The position numbers were made by a program, and so were the translations under genes. Below, one piece after another: positions 26,141 to 36,386 of a stretch of 60,000 nucleotides of DNA. Position 1 is the first letter of the stretch, and every line of letters starts with the position of its first letter. The notes beneath the pieces were generated by a model. The model was not told the origin of the DNA, ran no database searches, and saw nothing but the letters and a program-made list of their open reading frames with translations. Source of the DNA: Tubiluchus corallicola (taxonomy: Eukaryota; Priapulida; Priapulimorpha; Priapulimorphida; Tubiluchidae); NCBI GenBank assembly GCA_030141605.1, contig JAQGDQ010000105.1:250001-310000 (forward strand), written 5' to 3'.

Positions 26141-29100
26141 TAAAGTTAGGAAATTAAAGGAAAGGCCAAGCCTTCTGGGAAGTCAAGCTTATTTCAATGT
26201 TTCCTTAAAAATTTTAGTGAGATTCAGTAATAAAAGTGTGATAAGCTCTGCGCTTCATGTAATTAGTAAAATCATTTTACAGTCACGATCATTTCACGCT
26301 TGTCCGCTCCCATTTTGAATGCTCATTTTCCATCACTGACGTCAATCGTCCACTAAAGAAAGCAGCGCACTGTTCGTCAAAAGTATAATAAGATTTTATA
26401 AAAAATTAGATAGCTATTTTTTCGATTTTTGGCATGAACATTAGGTAAGCTGCGGATATTTGAATTAGTTTACAGAAAGACGCGGCGCACTTACATAAAG
26501 TCACTAAGTAAACTATTATATAGCTGCATCATAATTTTCAAGTGAATGTCGGCTATCACTGCGCCTAAAAAACTTCTGCACAGCGGTAGTATAAATTTAA
26601 CTTTTCGCTTTACAGACTGTTTTTGCAAATTTCTTTTTTATAGTATTGTAAGTTTAAGTGATTGCGCCATGATAGCGGTGAAATGAACGCAACATGCTAA
26701 ATGGCATGTCCCTTCCTTTAAATTATGTAAACATAACGTACTAATAAAAGTGAAGCAATAACTTGAGCATTACGGATATCTAAATATGAAAATTAGAATT
26801 GCAGTAGTGAAAAAGCGGGTGCTTGATATGAACAGTACCTATTTAAGTGATAAATGAAAAACAGGTAAGTGCAAGTTTTTCTCTTCAAGTGTGAGCTAAC
26901 AGTTAAAATTTATCTACGGCGTTCGTCAAGGATCTTTTTATTTTTGATTAACATTAGTGATTCACGTAATGCGACGAAAAAATTGTGCTCTGTTATATTT
27001 ACTGATTATAACAGCTTTATTACATTTAACCAAAACATTGTGTTTCTGTAGCATAGTAAATGCTGACCTTAAGTTTATATCCACGTGGTTCAAGATCAAC
27101 AAATTTTATGATTTTAGTTCAAAAAATAAGAGGTATGTTAAATATTACTGCAAAAAATGTATTGCAATTTATTGACCAAGTCACTCAACCTAAATTTTTG
27201 GGCGTTATCTTAGAGATAAACTGTCATGGAAAGTATACAAACCATATTTGCTCTAAGTTTAACAAGGCTGTTAGCATAGTAAAAATGTAGCAAAATTTTA
27301 AAAACATCTACTCTTAAGCAACTGCATTATACTTTTGGATTTGGTTATTGTTGAGTTATCTGGGGAAAACACTTACTTGTTTTCTTTAAATAGATTAATA
27401 AAATAAAAAAATTATCTGTTAATCATGTTCTCTGCTTATAGAGATTATTAAGGATTTAAAAACACTGAAACTGCATGATGTTGGTGCCCTGAGAATTATA
27501 TATGTCTTGTATTTGAACTTATGTTTGTTCTTAGTAATCACGTTACATACTTACATGTCGAAACAACGTAATATGGTTCACATTCTTAATTGCAAAATTA
27601 ATGCCGTGAAACATTTCATTAAATGTCAGCGTATTGCATTTTGGTAGATCCCGATTAAGCAACTTCTCTATTAAGTAAATTCTCTATGTGTTTTTGAAAA
27701 ACGAAAGAGTCTACATCTAGTTTTGGCTACATAATGTTTCTGATATTGCTTGTGCATATACATTTGTATTCGTATAGTATAATTGTAACCTTTTATGATG
27801 AAATGATTTTTTTATATATTTATTCTTATTTTGTACACATTTACTCTTTAATATGTCAATTTTCACTACCTATTGTTGTCTTTAAATTATGATAAATAAC
27901 AGACAATAAATAACTAACAATTATGAGGAAAAATCGAACGTATAACTCTGTGTTGACAAGAGTCCTTTCCCCACCGTATATGCAATTTATTTTTCTGTAT
28001 TATTATTTAGATATATTTGTCTTCACCTTAAACACATAGTTCAAGATTTTTAGTACATGTACGTACTTTTAATATGTAATATGTTGTGTATGAAAGAAGT
28101 AGCTTTATCAATTTTTATCAATTTGAATTGATTTTTACCAACGTCAACGTTATCTTTTGACTGTCAGTTTTAGCGTAATATTCTATTTAAATCTACCAAC
28201 GTTACTAGAACGATTTTGCTAGAAGGAGCCTTGCAAATAGCCAAAAAAATCTGTCCGCGACAATAGCTCAGTCTCCCCCCACCAAAAAAAATAATAACCT
28301 TCAACACTTCTAGCTGTCTGGTAAAGAATTACACTAATGCCTTTTAAGTTTATAAGTTACTTAAAGGACGTGTTTTGCAATGATTGTGTGTAATGCGTTT
28401 GTGAGTATTGGGTAGGTAGTTAGTTACTCGACAAACTTTGAGCTAGGATTTGGTTGCGTGCACGGAGCTTAAGCGCATTAATTAAATTTTCTGATTTCCT
28501 GTCCAGCAAATGTCACTCAAGATTTGATTTCGGCTTTGTCTAGATGTGTGTTAAAGGCATCGCTAAGTAGTGTTGTAAACAATACCGTACTACTCAAGAA
28601 TCCCTTCCTCTAGTGCATATAACTTTCTTCCCTCTACTAGGACATCAGCTTTTGTTTTCTTCCATTGTGGTATTTATGTCATAAGTTAGTTTCATCATTA
28701 CGTTGTCATTTTGACGCGAGAAGTCACCACTTCGTACACTCAGCTTAATAGCTGACAGGCCAGGAGCACTAGGCCTAATGAACATATCGAGTCGCCATTG
28801 TTATATAACATGGAACGTACATCGTACATGTGCAATAATCATACACTTAACCTTTCCAGCGATGTCTCATATTTTTGTTTGTACTGTTGTTATCCAGTGA
28901 AGCCATGAGCACCTTTTCCTCCCACGCTGTGACACAGTGCCTTACGTGGTAGGTCAGCTCTACTACACGCAAGCAAAATGCAAAATCGACAGTGCAGAAT
29001 GTCCGTTTAACAAACAATTTTTAATTAAAGAAAGGAATTTAGACTATTGCATTTTTTGCTGGTAATAAATTATGCTGATCATGTATTTACAACTTTACTT

Positions 29101-29605
29101 AAAGGGTAGTACAACTCATTTAGCATGATGCGTTTATTTTTGCTGTAATCACTTAGACTTAGAAAAATATAACAAAGAAATTTGCAAAAAAACTGCTTAT
29201 AAAGCATAAAGTTGGCATTCACTCGAAAATTATGACGTAACTGGTGGACTTCTGATTTTTCGTACGCGCATCGTGGCTTTCCGTAAACTAATTCTACAGT
29301 TTACCTAATGTTCCTGCAAAACTGTAACAAAATTATCTATTGTTTTGTAAAACTTATTAAGCTTTAGACAGAAATTGCTTTTCTTCAGTCGATGAAAGAC
29401 GTCATTCGTGGAGGAAGAAGGACGTTCAAAACGGGAGTGCCCAAGCATGAAATGGCCGAGACTTTAAATTGTCTTTATCAAAAACGGAAGGTGCTTATCA
29501 CACTTCTATTAATCAATCCTTCTAACATTTTCCCCGAACAGTGAAAAAAGCCAAATTTCCCAGAAGGCTTGGCCGTTCCTTTAATAACTTAAAACCTATA
29601 ATAAT
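26141..29605. mobile_element. Large inverted repeat with arms of about 550 bp enclosing a LINE fragment
   Basis: The left arm (about 26141-26740) and right arm (about 29060-29605) are inverted copies. Matching blocks include 'ggccaagccttctggga' (26163 and, inverted, near 29573), 'agtgtgataagc', 'catttca(c/t)gctt', 'tcccattttgaa(t/c)g', 'aattagtttac(a/g)gaaag', 'cataattttc(a/g)agtgaatg' and 'catgctaaatg'. Identity is roughly 70 percent by eye with indels, so the arms are old. Either this is one foldback-type element or two copies of the same repeat landed in opposite orientations. The middle contains the LINE fragment listed separately. Confidence 0.7.
26890..27910 (+). pseudogene. Decayed LINE reverse transcriptase fragment
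   Basis: YGVRQGS appears near 26912, then in another frame LFLINISDS and LCSVIFTDYNSF near 26990-27010, the active-site block with FTDY where an active enzyme has F/YADD. Next come ADLKFISTWFKINKF (27065-27105) and PKFLGVILE...KYTNHICSKFNKA (27190-27270), both standard blocks of jockey/CR1-type enzymes. A C-terminal part with LHYTFGFGYC.VIWG and KCQRIAFW follows in broken frames to about 27650. AT-rich 3' UTR-like sequence runs to about 27910. Multiple frameshifts and stops and the lost catalytic Asp make it inactive. The endonuclease half is absent. It is a different family from the 21599-24318 copy. Confidence 0.8.
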
Positions 29606-29717
29606 GGTCCGCGAGGGTTGTTAGCGAATGACGTATAATTTTCTAATATAGAAATCGGTGTAGTAAAGTGAAGTTTATAATAAATTTACTACGTGATGAC
29701 GAATTTTGTTATTTGTC

Positions 29718-30237
29718 ATATAATGAAAATTTTTTTGTTACATAATACTGTATTACTATATATATATTGTACTGCGGGGCTGTGGTGAAATGAAGTGTAA
29801 TACTGGCAGGGGAATACAATAGACTTCTCAGGTGTGCGTGTGAACGTGGCTTTATCTAACACATAGACTCCTATTCTGACCTTGTGTTAGTAAAAGCCAC
29901 TAGTCATGTGCACACCTGAGCTTATAAAAAGGGTAGGTCTGCTGTAGACCCTTGTCAGTGGTCGTGTCTTTCATCGCAGCTCTGTTCACATTTCACAGGC
30001 TTTGTCGCAAACTCCGTTCTTTTAGGTAAGCTATTTGTAATATTTATTTAGTAATAAATTGTCATTTCGACTCTATTATTCGGGTTCTGTTTTGGTTTGG
30101 CGTTGAGCGACTTAATTGAGACATACCGCACAGTGTTGGCCGCGGTGCCATCCGTCGTGCCTCCGTTAAAAGCGGACAGCAGTCCAATATATATATATAG
30201 TAATACAGTATTATGTAACAAAAAAAATTTTCATAAT
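29718..30237. repeat. Palindrome with about 48-bp arms split by an LTR
   Basis: The left arm (about 29718-29767) contains 'gttacataatactgtattac' followed by an AT run. The right arm (about 30187-30237) is its inverse, 'gtaatacagtattatgtaac', reaching 'ttttcat(a/t)atg' on the far side. The arms differ by one or two bases. Removing the 419 bases between them would leave a perfect-centred hairpin of about 100 bases with an ATATAT loop centre. Confidence 0.85.
29768..30186 (+). mobile_element. Probable solo LTR, 419 bp
   Basis: The segment begins TGTACTGC and ends GCAGTCCA, so the ends follow the TG...CA rule and form an imperfect 8-bp inverted repeat. A TATA box, cttataaaaag (about 29919-29930), is followed by a leader-like region, and an AATAAA (about 30053) lies further on. 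This is the U3-R-U5 order expected of an LTR. Both flanks read atatat, compatible with a 4- or 6-bp target duplication, though the AT-rich site makes that ambiguous. No internal retrotransposon sequence or second LTR is adjacent, hence 'solo'. A non-autonomous TRIM-like unit is an alternative. Confidence 0.7.
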
Positions 30238-30679
30238 GAATATATATATAATGAATTTTAACATAGGATGTTGATGTGTCACTTATACAGTAAAACTGAA
30301 AGCTCGGACAATAATAGCTATAATCGCCATTGTTAATTTATTGTCAACTTATAATCACCATTTCTAGATTTAAAAATGAGTGTAAGTTGTGAAATAATTA
30401 CGTGTGACCTTTGTATGTAAATATAGTATCACATATTTGCCTTTTGTTTATTGTACAGGTGCTGACTAGTTGTTGACAGTGTTTTTTTGGAGACCCTATA
30501 ATAAGCACTTATATATATGTTTCTCGGGTCTCCTGCATTAAAAATTGTCGCAGTATTTATTTTCTTTTTTATGTTCTTCTTAAGTTTTGAACAACGTTGA
30601 CGTGTGCCATATTATTTTGCTAATAAACTATACTTTCTAAAGTACATATATCCGGTATACATAAAAAAGGCTGAGATTA
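30238..30679. other. Intergenic, nothing recognised
   Basis: AT-rich sequence between the split palindrome and the minisatellite; no open frame of note. Confidence 0.5.
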
Positions 30680-30842
30680 AAATGGCACAGGAAAAATGGC
30701 ACGGTAAAAATGGCACAGGAAAAAGTGGCACAGGAGAAAATGACACGGTAAAAATGGCACAGGAAAAGTGACGCAAGTTGAAAGGTAGGAAAAATGGCAC
30801 AGGAAAAATGGCACAATTGGAAAAGTAGCAAAAACGGCACAT
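30680..30842 (+). repeat. Minisatellite with 14-bp unit 'aaaatggcacagga'
   Basis: About eleven units with variants (cacggt, gacacgg, gacgcaag) fill this stretch. Two overlapping minus-strand frames rich in Cys, Phe and Pro (e.g. PVPFLPCHFSCAI) are translations of the repeat, not genes. Confidence 0.9.
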
Positions 30843-31594
30843 ATGTTATTTTGATGTAATCGGCTTCTATAATAAAATTAGAATGTGCTCAGTAAAAAGC
30901 AGATCTCTGAAAAAACCAGAAAATCCTAAACGCATTTGTCTGGTTTTTCCTTTAAAAAAATTAACACAAAGGTAAACAAACAAACATACAAAAATGTACC
31001 TGTATTGGCGTCATATAGACTAGCAAAAGACTCGCAAAATATATATTCATTAACTAGATTTATAATCAATAATGCACGAATGTTCCACATTGTGCTTATC
31101 TACCTTTTTAATTATTAATTTGGCGATGGTAATAGAAGACATATATGCATATCTGCAGTTTATAAGGCTATGTACATTAATAAGCAAAGGTTATGACAGC
31201 GTTACCACAGTTTTCCAAGCGAGAATTTCTCGAAATGCAACCTGGAACTAACTCGTGGTTGTTTGTCTAGGTGGACATAACAAAAAAGAAAAGAATTACT
31301 AAACACTCCCTGTGAGACCTCCAGGAAGTGCTTAACGAATGTTTTTTGTACGTGGTGTTCTGTCAAGTTTTGCGAAAAAAGAACCCATTTTGCCACCCTA
31401 TATCCGGCTTTTATACCCTATATACAAAGTTTCTTGGAAATCTGCTACATAGTCAACGTAATAGGTTTACTGCCACAACAGATAAAAAACAACCGAACAA
31501 AGCGACAAACAAACTATCTTGAAGCATTACTTTCCTGAGAGAGGTGAAAATAATTAAAATAATCGTAACCCTAATCGTACACATGTTTTTCTAA
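30843..31594. other. Sequence between two inverted minisatellites
   Basis: About 750 AT-rich bases with no recognised gene. If the flanking minisatellites are arms of one foldback element, this is its internal region; it encodes no transposase that I can see. Confidence 0.4.
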
Positions 31595-31672
31595 GTGTGC
31601 CATTTTTTTGCTGTGCCATTTTTACTTACTCCTACATTTACACCACTGTTTCCTGTGCCTTTTTCCTGTGTA
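31595..31672 (-). repeat. Inverted copy of the 14-bp minisatellite
   Basis: Reads 'gtgccattttt', 'ctgtgccatttttac', 'tttcctgtgcc', 'tttttcctgtg', the inverse of the 30680-30842 unit, in about four to five degenerate units. Confidence 0.75.
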
Positions 31673-33689
31673 ATATTAGTGTATTTTTCTAATTCGTCGT
31701 TTTATCACCAGAAATATCTATCAAACTGTTAAGCAAATGAGTCGGGCTATCAGTGTCATTGAGAAAGTCCTGCGAAACTCTCCATTGGAGCCACAGCCAT
31801 TACGGCTGCGAATGGTGGAAATATCAGATATTCAATTAATATATATTCTTTATTCAAAATTAAATATTTTCCATGGTTTTTTCTCGATTTTTATTTCTTT
31901 CTTTCAGTTTTATCATTCAAGAGGGAATGCACTGATGATTAAAGTAGGACTTACTAAATCGTCAACTCAAAGAGCATAAAGCTAAATGACGCGTAGAACA
32001 TGAACTTCTCGCTACCAACGAATCAAAAACTCGTTAACAGCACCCATTTCCGCCCATGGACTTTCAAAATCATTTTCCGTTTTTCTCTTTCTTGTTTCGA
32101 CGATATTTTTAAACACGAAAAAATTGAAAAGCGTCTAGGAGATAGCATGTAATCTTTCATTTACTGGGCACACAATAAAGTTGATTTATATTTTTCTAAA
32201 CTTTGTACAAACTTCATTACTTGTACGCTTTGATAGCGAATTGCAAATGCTGAACTGCGAATTTGATAACATTTGCTAAATAAATAATGCAATTTTACTT
32301 CATATATTGTCCTTTAATTCTCAATGTAAACGCCAAACGAGCAACTTCAGGATAATATATTTACAATTAGCTTACATGCAATGGGCATATAAATTTCAAC
32401 AAAGATTCTATCAATCGAGAAAGTGCTTTTCTAAAATTATTCCCAGAACGCAGAATTAAATTGTTAGTCGCAAATTGATAAAATTGTTTACAGTGCGTAT
32501 TAATATTTTAAATTGTTGTTCTGAGACGATTAAATCAGTAATAACTGAAGCAGAAAAGGAAGACTTGATATTAATTGCTGCGAAATGAGCAAGCCAGCTG
32601 CAGTCTCATAATAATGATCAAAACAGTTTCAGATTTCCCTGAAATTACGCTGACAGCTTTTTGTTCCAGGCGAAATGGAAGATGCCTGAAAGTTGCTGCT
32701 TGCTTGATTTAGCTGATCGAAACTGGAAACCCGCTATTGTAATCTGTATACGACATATAGTCCCTTCGCTAACCTATTTCATTAAGATTAAAAATGGCAA
32801 CACAATTCAGATATTAAGCTGGGCGTTTCGTAATAAAACCATGGTGTAACGTTAGACAGTTTTAATTGAACAACCAACAAGATCTGTCTCATTAAAATAT
32901 AAACGCGTATATATAAGTGCATTTTTGGTGCTGACTTTAGTTCAGAAATGAACAACAACAACAACAGGTAGAATAATGGCTGCAGCACCTACATTAAACA
33001 GCAAAAAAACAACGATAACGGCTTGAGAGTAGCGATAGCAGCATTATCAAAAAACTATGTTTGCAACAGCAACAATAGCAACAATAAGCAAAAAAGGACC
33101 TAGAACAGTGGTAGAGACACGAAATAATTTCTGTAATAAAACAAAGCAGTAAGTGATTTTAGATGCTCTCTTAAGTTCCTTGATTTCTTGGTTAATAATA
33201 TATATTTGCCAGTGTCCTTGATTTACTTTCTGTTTTAAGATTTTTTAGTTGCCAATCGTCTACAATTTATAATCCTACTATAAATTGTTTCAAACGTCAT
33301 TCGATATTATTATTATATGCCCAAGGTAAACAACTGTCCTGTTTTTACAGACAACTGGATTTATGTAGTAAATGTAAAACGAACAACGTAGGAATTTAAT
33401 GCTGTTTCAAGACAAAAAAATAAGTACTCAGTGAGTAACAGTGTAGTGTTATAAACCAAATTCATGACCATTCAAACACATTTTCGATAACAAAATTTTA
33501 CAATATCGAAGAACATCTGTTACACGCCTCACAGTACACATTGCTCGTAATTATAAAAGTAAAACTTTACATCATTATAGGGTACTAACAAATTAATCAC
33601 CATTAACAATAATTATTATTAATTATACAATGACAAAATATTGTTAGTAATTTTATGCACACAATTCGCCGTCAAGATGTAAAAATACT
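31673..33689. other. Intergenic with an AAC/ACA-rich tract at 32947-33110
   Basis: Mostly AT-rich sequence without supported exons. At 32947-33110 there are decayed AAC/GCA trinucleotide runs, e.g. 'aacaacaacaacaacagg'. The 62- and 66-codon frames near 32661-32988 match nothing recognised. Confidence 0.45.
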
Positions 33690-34270
33690 TAGCCTAATAT
33701 TACATTTATTCCTTACATGATCCTAATCTACATGTCAGGATTACGTGTTCTTCATCATGCACACCACTTCCATTACACGTACATACTCTTTTGTTGTGAA
33801 GGACTAGTGGTCTACCTAACCATTTCGACTTTCAAATAGTGGGAATGAAGGGATAACCTAATTAAATCTTAGTGACTCGGGTAAGTTAGACAGATAAAGC
33901 GAATGCTGAACCATTTCAGGGTTCAATTTCATATACGTGTTTTACGGTTTTCTTATACAGTAATACAATTTACAAACGGCTCTTGATTATCATTATAACA
34001 GATATTAATTGCTGTCACATTTCTTGATATAAAACCTAAAAAATTTATGGTTCTGCAAAATCATTTTTTTAAGTATGGCTTTCCTGTCTCATTAGAAGTT
34101 GCTGATTTAACACCAAGCAACACTTGATCATTTTGTTATACGATGCTTCTAAGCCTTTAAAATTTGACGTAACCCACGCCTGGGCACCATAAACCATTGC
34201 AAGCAGGCTTCTGCTATTATCATTTTCAATAGTGCCAACGTGGCAGAGGCCATTTTTTGTCAACTGTAAT
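33690..34270 (-). pseudogene. LINE reverse transcriptase C-terminal fragment
   Basis: Minus-strand frames read MVYGAQAWVTSNFKGLEASY near 34190-34130. This resembles the 'YGaexW' block after the polymerase domain. Further on they read KRVCTCNGSGVHDEEHVILTC near 33795-33735, the Cys-x-Cys...DEeH...C block that ends many CR1/L2/jockey-type ORF2 proteins. The spacing and order fit one element, and stops separate the two parts. It is a short, dead 3' fragment. Confidence 0.6.
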
Positions 34271-35428
34271 CGAGGAATTTAAGTTTAATTTAGTAGTTTA
34301 GTAAGTTTCTCCATAGATGTTTCAAGTCCGCAGTAGAGCTATTAGGAACTTCTACATAGTATTAACACAGGAAATACATTGCTGAAGTATTACTGATGTT
34401 GTACAATGTGTTTTGACGAGCCCAATGATTTCTGCAACTTAGGTTCCTTTCCTGATATATTCATGCTATTTTAGTTTAAAGTTTCATAATTATATGCAAA
34501 TAAGTTAATTTTAACAACTCACTCTAACAGTGGTAGACTTAATATTGTGACAGAAATTACTGCGACAGCAGTAGACTTTTAATATGTAGACGAGGAAGTA
34601 AGCTAATTAACAACAAGCCAATGAACAACTGATACCATAAATATGATGAGGTAAAATTCTGCTTTTTGGCTGGTACCGCCCACGCAGCGAGTCTGCATCA
34701 AGGCAATATTGGCCACATTGGACCTAACACATAAGTTTTCAGACAAATATTTTTGCAAAGCTTCTCTATTGTGTCAGTCGTCGGCCGGGCAGTACATTAT
34801 CCTGCGCATTATCCTCGGTTTATAACATCCAGCAATTTAGAACCTCCAGACCATGAATATTTTAAACAGTAGCTGATTTATTAAGAGAAGTTTTGTGAAA
34901 GTGTGCGTTTATGATAGTCTTTTAATTGCCTACTTTAAATAGTCAAGGATGTTGTAATATATAGCAACTTGGAGAATGTACATCCCAGTTATGATATTCA
35001 TGCCATTACGCTAGTAATTTACAGTGAAATTAAAATCGATAAATCGCTGATTATGTAAAACGAAATTAAAGTGAAAGTCATAATCGGTAAAAACATTGAT
35101 TTCGATTTCTTTAATCTGTGGTAGACCATGATTAATCGGGCCGCTCCAAAAATTACCACCAAAAACTAAAATTCAATCCTTATATTAATCCTAGTTAGGT
35201 TGCAAAAGTATTGTACAGTATGTTCGAGCTAAGATATTCGCCCACAATTGCACTGTTTAATTCACCTACTAAAAGATGCGAACATTTTAACAAAGAATCT
35301 TGAAAGTATTTTTAATTGAAAGTAGTTCGAGAACATGCACGTCTACACCCCACTTAGACAAGATCCTAGCTACGATAATTTTTGGGCGATTTATAGGAAA
35401 TTTTGATGAGATGTTAACTTTTTCGTGC
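34271..35428. other. Intergenic, no gene recognised
   Basis: AT-rich sequence; no domain, RNA gene or strong repeat seen. Confidence 0.45.
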
Positions 35429-35493
35429 TGTGGATACTGTCATGACGCTTATAGTGCCCTTCATTGTTATAGTTAGTATGAACGTTACTATTG
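35429..35493 (+). pseudogene. 65-bp duplicated fragment of the downstream GPCR exon
   Basis: These 65 bases match 36986-37050, the TM5 segment of the GPCR, with only four substitutions. In frame they would read DTVMTLIVPFIVIVSMNVTIV. The 'gtgctg' just before it also matches the GPCR, after a seven-base deletion. Similarity stops abruptly on the right, and no other part of the receptor is seen nearby. It is too short to code for a receptor. Confidence 0.85.
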
Positions 35494-36105
35494 TCGGTAA
35501 TCAAAAGGCTCAGACTCTGTGTTCAAAAATGCAGAACGTCGGCTTTCCACTTTCAATCCAATTATAATTTTTTGGAACATGTAAGGTTTTTATCGGCCAC
35601 GTCAGCAAAACGCCAATAGAAAAACTTGCTATACGTTCTTAGTGCTTAGAGTTCACTGTTAAATTACTTGGAATTACATTAATATTTAATGAGCAAACAG
35701 TCACGATACGGTTAATTCTTACAATTTTGTACGTGTGTGACCGAATTGCGCGTATGGTTGAGCATAATTGACCAACTTGAAGGGCTTCACTGCTTAACAC
35801 TGGACATTAATAAATCCCAATGTGTACATGTTTCATTAATGAAAGGCAAAAATCTATTGTGCTGCATGAATTAACGCCTGCTTATTGTGCGAGCAGCTGG
35901 GAAATGTTTTTGTGTCACCTGACATTTAAAGATACTACAATAGTGTGCATGACAGTCGCAGTTCTTAAAACCCGCGGTGGTTGTTTTATTGTTACCACCA
36001 CTGTTCTCTAGGTTTATCATTAACTTTGCTTCTGCTGAAAGTTGAACTTACTAAAAGCAATGACTATGGCATTGTAATTATTGTATTATTTTGTTTTTTT
36101 TTCAG

Positions 36106-36386
36106 AGTTTCAAAATGTCCATAAGGTAGCCGCAGACAACGATACTGATAACCATTTGTCTGAATATGAACTAATGGGTGTCCTTAATAGCGCCAATACA
36201 GAAGACAAAGAAATTATTGTGATAGCACTCAGACACTGTAATTGGAGAAATCAAGTGCCAATAAACCGCGTTTCGCCAAATGTTGAAATAACTTTAGTGG
36301 GAGTTATAGTTGTGAATGGAGTGCAAGACTTGTTTATTATAAACATAGGCTAATATTACTAATCCGAAAGTTTTTTAGCTACAACA
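36106..36386 (+). other. Probable 5' UTR part of the GPCR exon
   Basis: A strong acceptor (tttttttttcag, ending 36105) precedes this segment. It contains an open frame in phase with the receptor, but a TAG at 36351-36353 separates it from the receptor ATG, so it is best read as 5' UTR with upstream frames. The donor and first exon were not identified. Confidence 0.5.

Noticed and set aside
30612-30842. Cys/Phe/Pro-rich minus-strand frames resembling a secreted repeat protein
   Set aside because: The 14-bp minisatellite read in two frames; both frames stay open only because of the repeat.
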